Of a stretch of 64,000 nucleotides of DNA, positions 23,893 through 37,700 are shown in pieces. The first letter of the stretch is position 1, and every line of letters begins with the position of its first letter. The translations under genes and the position numbers were made by a program. Location: the NCBI RefSeq assembly GCF_036588685.1, contig NC_086378.1, positions 42,757,578 to 42,821,577 of the forward strand, given 5' to 3'. The notes beneath the pieces are model-generated. The model did not search any database and was not told the DNA's origin. It saw nothing but the letters and a program-made list of their open reading frames with translations. The DNA is from Mytilus trossulus (Eukaryota; Mollusca; Bivalvia; Mytilida; Mytilidae).

Positions 23893-25116
23893 AGCTCACC
23901 TGACCTGAAAGGTCAAGTGAGCTTTTCTCATCACTTGGCGTCCGTCGTCCGTAAACTTTTACAAAAATCTTCTCCTCTGAAACTACTGGGCCAAATTTTA
24001 CCAAACTTGGCCACAATCATCCTTGGGGTATCTAGTTTAAAAAATGTGTCCGGTGACCTGGCCATCCAACCAAGATGGCCGCCATGGCTAAAAATAGAAC
24101 ACAGGGGTAAAATGTATATTTTGGCTTATATCTTTGAAACCAAAACATTTAGAGCAAATCTGACATGGGGTAAAATTGTTAATCAGGTCAAGATCTATCT
24201 GCCCTAGAATTTTCAGATGAATCGGACAACTCGTTGTTAGGTTGCTGCCCCTGAATTGGTTATTTTAAGGAAATTTTGCAGTTTTTGGTTATTATCTTGA
24301 ATACTATTATAGACAGAGATAAACTGTAAACAGCAATAATGTTCAGCAAAGTAAAACCTACTAATAAGTCAACATGACCAAAATTGTCAGTCAACCCTTT
24401 AAGGAGTTATTGCCCTTTATAGTCAATTTTTTTTAAAAATTTCATCAGTTTTTGTAACTTGTACAAAAATCTTCTTCTCTGAAACTACATGGCCAAATTA
24501 AACCAAACTTGGCGATAATTATCATTGCGGTATATAGTTTGAAAAATGTGTCCAATGACACCGCCTACCAAACAAAATGGCCGACATGGCTAAAATTAGA
24601 ACATAGTGGTAAAATGCAGTTTTTGATTTATATCTTTAAAACTAAGATATTTAGGGCAAATCTTTCAAGATTTAAATGTCCATCAGAATAAGATCTATCC
24701 CCTCACAAATTTTCAGATGAATCTGACAACTCGTTATTGGGTTGCTGCCCTAAAATTGATAATTTTAAGGAAATTTAGCAGTTTTTGGTTATTATCTTGA
24801 ATACTATTATAGATAGAGATAAACTGTAAACAGCAATTTTGTTCAGCAAAGTAGGATCTACAAATAAGTCAACATGATAAAAATTGTAAGAGTACCCCTT
24901 AAGGAGTTATTGCCCTTTATAGTCAATTTTGAACAAATTTTCGTCATTTTTGTAACTTGTACAAAAATCTTCTTTTCTAAAACTATGGGCCATATTAAAC
25001 TAAACTAAACTAAACTATTTAAAAAAAGTGTCTAATGACCCCACCTACCAACCAAGATGACCGGCATCAGTAAATACAGTAACAGGTGAGCGACACAGGC
25101 TCTTGAGAGCCTCTAG
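23893..25116 (+). repeat. AGCTCACC-type repeat, full length
   Basis: Both hairpin ends present, two cores. Nested inside the composite element 22063-25628. Confidence 0.85.
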
Positions 25117-25231
25117 TTTAACCTTAAAACAAATAAAAACTATAAACGAATGTAACTTTATACAAATATAAGGACTTTGTTAGCTAAATCAACAAATTTT
25201 ATTAGATATTAAGAATTTTTATTACAATAGA

Positions 25232-25505
25232 TTAATATGCTAAATAAATGCCTGTCCCAAGTCAGGAGCCTCTGGCCTTTGTTAGTCTTGTATTATTTAA
25301 ATTTTAGTTTCTTGTGTACAATTTGGAAATTAGTATGGCGTTCATTATCACTGAACTAGTATATATTTGTTTAGGGGCCAGCTGAAGGACGCCTCCGGGT
25401 GCGGGAATTTCTCACTACATTGAAAACCTGTTGGTGACCTTCTGCTGTTCTTTTTTTATTTGGTCGTGTTGTTGTCTCTTTGACACATTCCCCATTTCCA
25501 TTCTC
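25232..25505 (-). repeat. GAATGTGTCAAAGAGACAAC-type repeat
   Basis: Inverse copy, complete from CCTGTCCCAAGTCAGGAGCC to TTTGACACATTCCCCATTTC. Confidence 0.7.
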
Positions 25506-25628
25506 AATTTTATTAGTATATGCAATAGATTTTATTTTTAAAAGTCTGTACAGGAAGCCATATATAATTCACTTATTGACAAAAGTATTAATAGGTTTTG
25601 CTGGGATTAGTAATGGACACGACTACTA

Positions 25629-25890
25629 ATAAACAATTTTAACCCGTCAGATTTGCTCTAAATGCTTTGGTTTCAGTGATATAAGTCAAAATCTACATTT
25701 TACCCCTACGTTCTATTTTCAAGTTCAAAATTTTAACCATAACGGCCAGCTTGGTTGGTTGGCCTGGTCACCTGACACATTATTTAAACAAGATACGGTT
25801 TACCCCCCTAATGATTGTAGCCAAGTTTTGTTAAATTTGGCTCAGTAGTTTCAGAAAAGATTTTTGGTTAATGACTTGTATCTATGAAGC
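25629..25890 (-). repeat. AGCTCACC-type repeat fragment
   Basis: Inverse orientation; overlaps in content with the end of 21560-22062, as if one copy were split with a flank of about 45-65 bp repeated on both sides. Confidence 0.7.
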
Positions 25891-25979
25891 ATATTTGAGG
25901 CTTGGCAGATTTATTCTGACCAATAATTAATAACAAGGATTTCCATGAATCTTCATGCCAAGTTGGTACATCATATATA

Positions 25980-27087
25980 AACAAGAGTGCACACACTGAA
26001 ATGTCTCGCCTTCTTTACTAATCCTTGATACTATCTTGATAGACCTAAATATAAAGCTTTAGTACAACTGTCACATAAACTCAACATTAACCAAGAAAAT
26101 GAAACATTGATCAATGAACCATGAAAATGAGGTCATTGTCTGATGAACCATGCCAGGCAGACATGTACAGCTAACAATTCTTCAATATTACAAATATAGT
26201 TGACTTATTGCTTATAAATAATGAAAAACAGACCAAAACACAAACACTTAAATCTTAGCAATGGACCGTGAAAATGAGGTCAAGGTCAAATGAAACCTGC
26301 GTAACCGACATATAGGTCATACAATATTTCCATATACCAAATATAGTTGATCTAATGCATAAAGTATCAGAAAAATAGACCAAAACTAAAAAACTTAACT
26401 TTAACCACTGAACCATGAAAATGAGGTCAAGGTCAGATGACACCTGTCAGCTAGACATGTATACCTGACAATCATTCCATACACCAAGTATAGTAGACCT
26501 ATTGCATATAGTATAAGAAAAAGAGACCAAAACACAAAAACTTAACTATAACCACTGAACCATGAAAATGAGGTCAAGGTCAGGTGACACCTGCCAGTTG
26601 GACATGTACACCTTATAGTCCTTCCATACACCTAATTTACTAAACCTATTGCTTATAGTATCTGAGATATGGACTTGACCACCAAAACTTAACCTTGTTC
26701 ACTGATCCATGAAATGAGGTTGAGGTCAAGTGAAAACTGTCTGACAGACATGAGGACCTTGCAAGGTACGCACATACCAAATATAGTAATCCAATTACTT
26801 ATAATAAGAGAGAATTTAACATTACAAAAAATCTTAACTTTTTTTTCAAGTAGTCACTGAACCATGAAAATGAGGTCAAGGACATTGGACATGTGACTGA
26901 CAGAAAGTTCGTAACATGAGGCATCTATATACAAAGTATGAAGCATCCAGGTCTTCTACCTTCTAAAATATAAAGCTTTTAAGAAGTGAGCTAACACCGC
27001 CGCCGCTGCCGTAGCCGCCGCCGCCATAGCCGCTGGATCACTATCCCTATGTCGAGCTTTCTGCAACAAAAGTTGCAGGCTCGACAA
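25980..27087 (-). repeat. GAGGTCAAGGTCA-type repeat, full length
   Basis: Opens near AAGAGTGCACACACTGAAAT, has about seven cores of about 150 bp (CCATGAAAATGAGGTCAAGG), then CCGCCGCCGC and a closing hairpin (GAGCTTTCTGCAACAAAAGT...GCTCGAC). Confidence 0.8.
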
Positions 27088-28595
27088 AAATAGTATCATT
27101 TGTCAAACCTCTTGACTGTGACAATTGAATCCTTAAGTTAAATGGAGTGCAGTGTAGCTTTTTTATAAAGAACCATTAGTTCTCCTTTAATATTTACAAG
27201 TACCAAGATCAGTACCATTAGTGGCTTTTCTAAAGGTTATTCCTTACGAGGAAAAACAGCAATACCAATGCAGTTCCATCTTTTAAAATTTTCTTAGATT
27301 TGTTGTCATGATTATCCATTTCTTTTCAATGGAATTGAAAACTTCAAGACCATTCAAAGAAGACAAAATAAGCTTGCATTTAATGTTTTATTTCATATTT
27401 AAGTTGTCAATAACAGATCTGTTTAAAGGTACTAGAGATAATGCCATGTGAACAATTGCTAGGTGAAGCTGCATATATGTGATAATAAAGATGTTTTATC
27501 AGTGTATTCTCTACTTGTGTAAACATAATACAAGACAAATACAAAAGTGAACAATGTTTCTGTCAAAGGATGCATCTACTGTTTATCAACACTCTTTATT
27601 AAGTTATTTTCACCAACTAACTCCTAAGATCAACAAATATTTTACTGAAAGTATAGACAGTACCATGTAATCCCAATCTAACAAATAAAAATTTAACACT
27701 TTAGTTTTTCCAATACAATACATTGCAAACTTGAGATTAAATAAAATATGATGATGGACCTCAAATACCAACCTACTTCTGATGAAAGGTCTGGCAGTTA
27801 TAAAACATTTGCATTACTGGTACTCTCAGTGTACCAGTTCTTAAAAAATCATGGACTTAAACTGTTACTTTTATAATCTAGTTTAGAAAGAGCTGATAAT
27901 TTGAAATAGGAGTCTTGTGCTATATCCAGGTCAACATTGAAAATGAAGTTATCTACATGTTATTGTTCAGCTTAAATAATATCACACTTTTTCTTCTGAA
28001 AAATCAAATTTTTAAGCCATTTAAATGACAGCATTATCATTACCATTTTCTTTATACAAGTATGCACAAACTGACCAACTTTTATATCTATAAAATATTT
28101 TATAATAAGCACAAAATGGCCAATATATGTATCTTGTCACTTTTAAAACCTGCACCAATTTACCAACTTGTATATTTTCTAACTTTTAAATATCAAGTGA
28201 CTAACAAATTTAAACAATATGGCACTTTTGGCATATGCACTTACATATATGTAATAAGTTGAAAAGATACCCATATGAATATTTTTTCACCCCCAGGTCA
28301 ATAGATCTAGTTGAAACTGTTTTGAATACTTTTTTAAAGAATAATATCATAAAATTTTAGACATCCTCATAGAACTTGGTATATATCAATAACCATATAA
28401 TTTGCATAAAAAAATAAAATATTGCATTTCCAACCCATAAAGCAAGATTAAAGTAAGACATACATTCAATGTGTAGTAAATGACGAGGTTACTTTCTCTT
28501 TTTGCATTTCATTTACAGAAATAAAAATTACATATTATTAAATGTCTGTTGGTAGCACATGATTTCAAAGAAAAATATCAAAAAATAAATTATGT
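27088..28595. other. 3' flank of AARS1, no supported gene
   Basis: AT-rich, no recognised repeat or exon. Longer alternative AARS1 3' UTRs could extend here. Confidence 0.5.
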
Positions 28596-28601
28596 TTTAT
28601 T
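28596..28601 (-). terminator. AARS1: Poly(A) signal AATAAA, AARS1
   Basis: AATAAA on the minus strand, 16 nt after the AARS1 stop codon. A very short 3' UTR would result; later signals in the AT-rich flank cannot be excluded. Confidence 0.4.
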
Positions 28602-28617
28602 AAATAGTTCCCTGTTG

Positions 28618-28791
28618 TCATGACAACTTCATCTGAGCAAATTTTTTGGCAGTTTGTAAAGCCTCCTGAAGAGCATCACAACTTGAACCTGTGGCTTGTG
28701 CTGAAGCGTCACTGCCACCACCTTTACCACTGATCAGTGGTGCAATCTCTGTCACCCAGGCTTTAGCACTCAGTCCTGCAGCTATTGATGA
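28618..28791 (-). CDS. AARS1: AARS1 coding exon 22, C-terminus (residues 908-964 and stop)
   Basis: Encodes [20 protein letters not shown] then [15 protein letters not shown] and ends AQMKLS before TGA. The glycine-rich block is the conserved end of C-Ala. Acceptor TTTTAG, 174 nt including stop. Confidence 0.96.
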   Translation of the reverse strand, partial: SSIAAGLSAKAWVTEIAPLISGKGGGSDASAQATGSSCDALQEALQTAKKFAQMKLS

Positions 28792-31700
28792 CTAAAAAAA
28801 CACAAAATAATGATGTAGCAGTTATTAGAATTTAATGAAAAATATCAAAATAATAATCATTTTTATCTAGTTTATTAAACATCATGGTACTTGCTAATTT
28901 AAGGTCAGAAACAATTATAAGATAAATAACAATCATTTTGACTTTATCTAGTTTATTAAACATCATGGTACTTGCTAACTTAAAGTCAGAAACAATTATA
29001 AGATTTTGGTACAAAATCACAAACAGTTATATAATATACAAATGACAAAACAGTTTGTAATTTTTAAATCTACATTGTAATAAAATAATTGCTGAAGCTA
29101 GCATTTTCCTAAATTTGTTCAAAGGATAAGCAATGTCTAAATTCACAATCATTTCCAACATACCATATAAGAATGAAGTTTTAGTATTAATAAAAAGTTT
29201 TTTGCAGTAAACAAAGATATTTTTTAGAGGAGGGTTATGGGGGAATTTCTGAGGTCTTCTTTTGTTTCAGATATAGTAAGGGCTTTTCCAGAAAAAAATG
29301 TATGGAGGGGTTGGAAGGCAGTTTTTGTCGGCACCCACCACCCAGACAATTGTAATTGAGACTTAATAGTGCATTATAGTGTGAAAAGTTGCTCTGATAC
29401 CCATCACCCATGTATTATTAATACAATGTGCCTTCCACCCCACCCCCCCCCCACCCCCCCCCCCCATACATTTTTTTCTGGAATAGCCCTAATATAAATG
29501 TTGCAATTCAATTATAATATGAAGTAGCCACTTTTGTCAAATTCTGCATACACATAATGTATTGGCCTCTCTTGTCAACACAATTATATGAATAGTTGAA
29601 GTCTCACCTTTGGAGCAGAGCTAATACATATACATTTATTGGTCTCTCTGTCAACACAACTATCTGAATAGTTTGAGTCTCACCTTTGGAGCTAAGCTCA
29701 TACATATTATTTTACTGGCCTCTCTGTCAACTGAGAAAAACATTGCTGCAGTCTCTGGACTCAGGGCTTTGTACTGTTTCATTGCACCATCTAAAGCCTA
29801 AATAAATAAGAGTAACAAGTACAAAGATCAGATAGCATACAAATGAATTTTCATTTTTCTTGTTGTCTTTTTTATTTTGTGGTCCAAATTTTTGGTTTTC
29901 TAGTATACCTGATGGATTTTAGAATGATTGATTAATTGTTGGTTTTTTTACACCACTTTTAAGCAGATTTTAGAATGACATGTGTCATGTGCATGAAAAT
30001 CAGTATCATATATTCATACTGTAATTCTCTTGAACCTGACTGTTTTTCAGCTAAGATGTTCATTACATATTTTTTGACAAAACAGGAAGGAAATTCGGAA
30101 CTCAGTTGGTAAATCAAACATTTTATATTGTTATATATTTTAAAAAAAAATCTAGCATACTTTAGCTATTGATCCAGCCTTGAACTCATGAACAACAAAT
30201 TTCTCATTTGGACTGGCCTCTATCATCTTCTTTGTTTCCTGCACCACCTTAAATTCAAGAAATAATTCTGATATTACAGTATCCTTTAAATATTGAGTCT
30301 AATAGGCCAGAATTTTTTAATTTGTTGGTTTACGGATCCGCTGACACGATTTTGCCGATTTCCAGAATAAAAATAAAATTGACTTATCATGCTTTTTTAT
30401 TCCCGCCCACCCTAACAAATGCATTATCCCTGAAAAAAAATTAAAATATCCCCTTTTTTATGAAAGGAAATGCATAAATCACTCACAGAAGTGATGACAC
30501 TTTCTGTTGTGAAAAAATGAAACTTTCAGTTTAGGTTTCTAAAAATAGACAAATCAATTATTAATGACCTTGAAATGCTGTTTGCGCAAATAATTTTTAA
30601 AACATGTGTTTAAAACCAGTTACACAATAAGTTCGTTTCCTTTATTTGTCACCAGTCCGTAAGATGCCTGTTCTCATAGAAATAGACTTGTCCAAATGTG
30701 GACAGGTGGAAGTTCAAGACATCGAGTTGAAGTACTGGATTTTAACAAATCATTTGAAATTTTCTTGTTTTCATAGATAATAAAAAAAACATCGTCCAGT
30801 TAAATAAACAAGAGGCTCTCAAGAGCCTGAATTGCTCACCTTAATTCTTTTGGTTAAATCTCTCATCAATGATTATTTTGACTTTTCAATTTATTTAAAT
30901 GTTTTTTGGATCGTCCTATTTTCTTCAAAAGCCAAAAAAAATAATCATTTTCTCCTATGTTCTATTTTAGCCATAGAAGCTATGTTTCTTGACATACAAG
31001 GAAATAAAATTTATACTAGATACTCTGAAACTCATTTAGCCTAAGTTTGGCTGAAATTGATACAGCAGTTTCAAAGGAGAAGATTTTTTAAAGTAAGTCA
31101 ATATGATGAACAAATTGTGAAAAAAGTCTTTAAAGGGCAATAACTCCTTAAGGGGTCAATTGACAATTTTGGTCAAATTGACTTATTTGTAGATCTTACT
31201 TTGCTTAACATTTTTGCTGTTTACAGTTTATTTCTATCTATAATTATATTCAAGATAATAAACAAAAACAGCAAAATTTCCTTAAAATTATCAATTCAGG
31301 GGCAGCAACCCAACAACAGGTTGTCTGCTTCATCTGAAAATTTCAGGGCAGATAGATCTTCACCTGATAAACAATATTTCCCACGTCAGATTTGCTCTAA
31401 ATGCTTTGGTTTTTGAGTTATAAGCCAAAAACTGCATTTAAACCCTTTGTTCTATTTTTAGCGACCATGTTTGTTGATAGATCAAAACTTTAGATACAAT
31501 TTACTAACTATATACCATAAGGAACATTCAGTTAAAGTTTGGAATTATTTGGCCCAGTAGCTTCAGAGGAGAAGATTTTTGTAAAAGATTACTAAGATTT
31601 ACGAAAAATGGTTAAAAATTGACTATAAAGGGCAATAACTCCTAAAGGGGTCAACTGACCATTTCCGTCATGTTGACTTATTTGTAAATCTTACTTTGCT

Positions 31701-34700
31701 GAACATTATTCCTGTTTACAGTTTATCTCTATCTATAATAATATTCAAGATAATAACCAAAAACAGCAAAATTTCGTTAAAATTACCAATTCAGGGGCAG
31801 CAACCCAACAACGGGTTGTCTGATTCCTCTGAAAATTTCAGGGCAGATAGATCTTGACCTGATAAACAATAATACCCATGTCAGATTTGCTCTAAATGCT
31901 TTGGTTTTTGAGTTATAAGCCAAAAACTGCATTTGACCCCTATGTTCTATTTTTAGCAATGGCGACCATGTTTGCTGATAGATCACAACTTCGGATACAA
32001 TTTACAAACTAGATACCCTAAGGAACATTCAGTTAAAGTTTGGAAGTATTTGGCCCAGTAGTTTCAGAGGAGAAGATTTTTGTAAAAGATAACTAAGATT
32101 TACGAAAAATGGTTAAAAATTGACTATAAAGGGCAATAACTCCTAAAGGGGTCAACTGACCATTTCCGTCATGTTGACTTATTTGTAAATCTTACTTTGC
32201 TGAACATTATTCCTGTTTACAGTTTATCTCTATCTATAATAATATTCAAGATAATAACCAAAAACAGCAAAATTTCGTTAAAATTACCAATTCAGGGGCA
32301 GCAACCCAACAACGGGTTGTCTGATTCATCTAAAAATTTCAGGGCAGATAGATCTTCACCTGATAAACAATATTACCCCTTGTCAGATTTGCTCTAAATG
32401 CTTTGGTTTTTGAGTTATAAGCCAAAAACTGCATTTGACCCCTATGTTCTATTTTTAGCAATGGCGACCATGTTTGTTGATAGATCAAAACTTCGGATAC
32501 AATTTATAAATAAGATACCCTAAGGAACATTCAGTTAAAGTTTGAAAGTATTTGGCCCAGTAGTTTCAGAGGAGAAGATTCTTGAAATAGTTTACTACGA
32601 CAGACGGCGGTCGACAGACAACACGGACGACGATAGATATGCTAATATTATTATTCAACCAGTTTTAATTAAGAGCTACCGACATGAATATTTTTTCTTG
32701 TCTGTGAAATGACGATTTAATTTCGTCCTTGTCCATGCATCCCTTTTTTACGGGAAATTATTAGACAATGTCATGCGATGTTTATTACAGCTGAGAAATA
32801 CTATTTCATTGAACTAAAATTTAGTATGACAAACATACTATTAGAAAGGTGAAATATATATATTTATTTTGCATCATCAGTTTTATGTCTTGAAAGATCT
32901 TTTTTTTTCTTTTTTCCCGACCGACCGACCCGACTTTTTCATGGAGAAAATCTGTAAACCAACAAATTAAAAAAACGTGGCCTTAATATGGATAAATCCA
33001 AAGAAGCACCAAGGATGCAACAGCCTAGTAGTGATCTTTATAGATTTGTAGTAAAAGAAATAGATTTGTAGTGTCAAAGACACTGATGTCTATACAATCT
33101 GCCAAATATTTATGTCAAATAGTGGACAAAAAAATGATCCAAATTTCAGTCTATTTATTAATGATTTTTGTCTAAATAAACCAAAACAAAAGTGCACATG
33201 CTGAAATGTCGCCTTCTTTACTAATCATTGATACTATGTTGATAGTCCTAAATATAAAGCTTTATTACAACTGTCACATAAACTAAACATAAACCAAGAA
33301 AATTCAATATTGATCAATGAACACTGAAAATGAGGTCAAGGTCAGATGAACCATGCCAGGCAGGCATGTACAGCTAACAATTCGTCCATACAACAAATAT
33401 AGTTGACCCATTGCTAATAGTTTAAGAAAAACTGACAAAAACACAAAAAGTAAACAGAGCAATGAACCGTGAAAATGAGGTCAAGGTCAAACAAAACCTG
33501 CATGACTGACATAGATCATAAAATATTTCCATACAGCAAATATAGTTGACCTATTGCATGAAGTATAAGAAAAAGACAAAAAATCAAAATCTTAACTTTG
33601 ACCACTGAACCATGAAAATGAGGTCAAGGTCAGATGACCCCTACCAGCTATTCATGTACATCTTACAATCATCCCATACACCAAATATAGTAGACCTATT
33701 GCATACAGTATAAGAAAAACAGCCAAAACACAAAATCCTAACTATAACCACTGAAACATGAAAATGAGGTCAAGGTCAGATGACACCGGCCAGTTGGACA
33801 TGTACACCTAACAGTCCTTCCATACACCGATATACTAGACCTATTGCTCATCGTATCTGAGATATGGATATACAAATGTACCACCAAAACTTAATCTTGA
33901 TCACTGATCCGTGAAATGAGGTTGAGGTCAAGTGAAAACTGTCTGAAGGGCACGAGGACCTTGCAGGGTATGCATGTACCAAATATAGTTATCTTATTAC
34001 TCATTATAAAAGAGAATTTAACATTACAAAAAATCTTGATTTTTTCAAGAAGTTACTGAACAATGAAAATGAGGTCAAGTACATTGGACATGTGACCGAC
34101 CGAAACTTCATAACATGAGTCATACATACAAGGCTTCCAAAACGGTAATATATTCCTGTCATTTATATAATGTCCGTTAAAAGTCAGGCTGGGCAAAGCA
34201 TGAAACAGTCATTTACTTTTTAGTTTTCAAGTCTTTTTCTGTCATTTTAACACAACTCTCGATCTTTTTCAAACTTTTGCCTATAACAGCCCCACATTTC
34301 CAATCACAAAAGTGACATGATGACTAATTACTATCAAAACAACCCCTACTTCAATACTTTCTAATTTTAATCAAGGCTAATTAGTTTTGGACAGCTGAAA
34401 ACTACCTGTTCAGGTGACAGGTAAACTATAATTTTCAGTACCGGACATGGTATAAATTAATCAGTCTATTCACAATTATTTTCATACATTTCAGCGGTTT
34501 GTATCCAATTGATTTAGTCCAATCTATTTAAATTATAATAAATACATTTATAAACATGATTTGATGACATATCTTAAAATGAAAAATCGTCAGAACTACG
34601 TTGCATGAACAAGAACACGTGTGTACATGTGCACAGGTGGGAAATTTAAAAATGCATCCTACATTTCTTCAAAAATGCTAAAATTATCATTGATACCTTT

Positions 34701-37700
34701 ATCTAACGTTTATTTCAAGTATTTTCTTGAAGAAATAACGTGGAAAGAGCTTCTTCGCTCAGTCGTGCTTTGTAAATGTACACAGATTTTACGTATCCGT
34801 TTATGGTCCATGTTTTACCATTGTCAAGTCAACATCCGGTTTGGGAAAATGTGACTTTAAAAAACTAAAGTAAAGTTTTTGACAACCTCTTTTTGCACAA
34901 ATAAAGAACCTAAGGCAGATATGAGCACGCTGATGTGCACACTTTGGATGATGCACTGCCAATTTTAACAGTTTATGTCAGAACATCAAATTCATATCAA
35001 AGTAAAGATAATATTGTTTTTTTTTAATCTAATGTCAATCATTGGAATGGCCATCAGATTACCATAATTGCCTTTTGTGACTTATTCTTAGAGATTAAAA
35101 TCGGGATCAGATATAAAATGTCCGGCTGGCTCAAACAAATTTTGGAAGCCCTGCATACATATTCAAAGTATGAAGCATCCAGGTCTTCCACCTTCTAAAA
35201 TGTAGAGCTTTTAAGAAGTTAGCTAACGCCACCACCAGATCACTATCCCTATGTTGAGCTTTCTGCGACAAGCTCGACCAAAACTATAGGAAACTTTTTC
35301 ATCCCTGATGATGTTATCCACCAAAGATGTGTATAACTCTGCTTTATGAACCCCAAAAATTGTCCTAATTTGCCAATCAATTTTAAGATACGGTTACTAT
35401 AAGATCATGTTATGCAATGGTATTTTCAAGCTAAAATGTGGACACATGGTTCAAACAAGAATGTGTCCAAATAACACCAATACCCCACTCACACTATCAT
35501 TTTCCATGTTCAATGGACCGTGAAATTAGGTAAAAAATCTAATTTGGCATTAAAATTAGAAAGATCATATCATAAGCAACAAATGTACTAAGTTTCGAGT
35601 TGATTGGAACTCAGCTTCATCAAAAACTACCTTGTCTAAAAACTTTAACCTGAAGCAGGACGAATGGACGATGAACAGACGGACATACAGACCAGAAAAC
35701 ATAATGCCCCTCTACTATCATAAGAGGGGCATAAAAACAACATATGAGAACCAAAATTTGAAGAAAAATTTCAGTCTTTCAAGCTGCTAAAGTCCTTTAC
35801 CTTAGACCCCAAAACTAAAAGGAATCTCCTGCATGCCATGAGGTAATAGTAAACCAAGTTCCGTAAAACTTTGATTCAAAGGTTCAAAATTAATAAGGGA
35901 CTTTCTTTTCTAATTGAGTGTTATCAAACCAAAGTAAAGATATATTCCGAATGAATCCAAAGATTGTACTGGAAACCAAATGTTTGAACCAGGACATAGG
36001 GACAGCATTCATCCTATTCATATTAAGATGTGTTATAAAAAGATAGGAAAAAATCATTTTTAAATAATTTTTCATATAATAAAGACTACCACTGATGAGG
36101 TTCCTGACTTGAGATCACCACATTTAGAACTATTTAAAAAAAAAAAATACTTAACCATTCCTCGCTTATCTCAATTAATGGACCCAAAAAGGTGCATTGA
36201 AGAAGTCACGATAAAAATAAGTTTTAAGGAGGTACATAACACTTAAGGGAGATAACTCTGTGAAAATCAGTATAATATTTTAATCATATTCTATTGTTAA
36301 TGAAATATAAAGCTTCTCAAGGATTAAAATTAGTGGTTATCAAATGTTATATATTCAATGAATTTTTTCCTATAAATGTGGTTCAAGTTTTTTTGAATTT
36401 TGTCAAAGTGAATATTTTGTCCAAGTTTTATGACCAAATTATTTTAGTCAAGGTGTTTGGTATTATATTAAATCTACTGCATACAATACCAAATAATCTA
36501 ATTTAATCATGAGCAAAATTCATACCTCCTCCATAACAGCAGCTTTTCTGGCTTTGTCCAAATCATCCATTTTCTTCCTTAGAGGTTTCAGTTCACCTCT
36601 CAAGCTATCTTTCTTCCAATAAGGGATCACTGACTGTGAAATTTCCTTTAAAAGCAAAAAAACATCATTGTTCTTTATATTACGGGTTTGGTTTTTAGCC
36701 GTAATTTTAGTAAACTATTTTAAAACAAAAGTTGCTGTGTTTGCTTTATTTAATTCCTTTTATGAATTAAACTTTAAACTACAATGAGATGTCTGAAGTA
36801 GATTTATTTTTTTATTTTACTATACTTTCAATTCATTTGTTTTACTTCATTTGATACATTTTAGTCTACTTGTTTAGTTTAGAAAGTCAATTTATTCGAT
36901 GAATAAACTTTAATTTAATTGTTACAAATCTTTCAGAACAAAATGATGTGGCCTTCATAAGTAATTCACATGGTTTAGAGAGCAAAAAAGTATAAATACA
37001 TCATGACCTTAAGGGGACCCTTAAAAAATGGGACAAACCGGGATACACTTACATCATCAACCTGTACTATAAGTTTTGTTAAAGCCTTGTACAAACAGGG
37101 ATACACTTACATCATCAACCTGTACTATAAGTTTTGTTAAAGCCTTGTACAAACAGGGATACACTTACATCATCAACCTGTACTATAAGTTTTGTTACAA
37201 ACAGGGATACACTTACATCATCAACCTGTACTATAAGTTTTGTTAAAGCCTTGACAGACAGGGATACACTTACATCATCAACCTGTACTATAAGTTTTGT
37301 TAAAGCCTTGACAGACAGGGATACACTTACATCATCCACCTGTACTATAAGTTTTGTTACAGACAGGGATTCACTTACATCATCAACCTGTACTATAAGT
37401 TTTGTTACAAACAGGGATACACTTACATCATCAACCTGTACTATAAGTTTTGTTACAAACAGGGATACACTTACATCATCCACCTGTACTATAAGTTTTG
37501 TTACAAACAGGGATACACTTACATCATCCACCTGTACTATAAGTTTTGTTAAAGCCTTGACAGACAGGGATACACTTACATCATCAATCTGTACTATAAG
37601 TTTTGTTAAAGCCTTGACAGACAGGGATACACTTACATCATCAACCTGTACTATAAGTTTTGTTACAAACAGGGATACACTTACATCATCAACCTGTACT

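Larger units (their letters stand above)
22063..25628. mobile_element. Composite element with about 100-bp inverted ends
   Basis: Left end TATTAAAAGTCATGTCCATT and inverted right end TATTAGTAGTCGTGTCCATT stay similar for about 100 bp. Inside, the left end is tandemly repeated three times (ACCAATCCCAGC at about 22082, 22511, 22920) and a further stretch is inverted at about 23000-23070. Other repeats (23893-25116, 25232-25505) are nested. It splits an AGCTCACC-type repeat (21560-25890). Confidence 0.5.
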
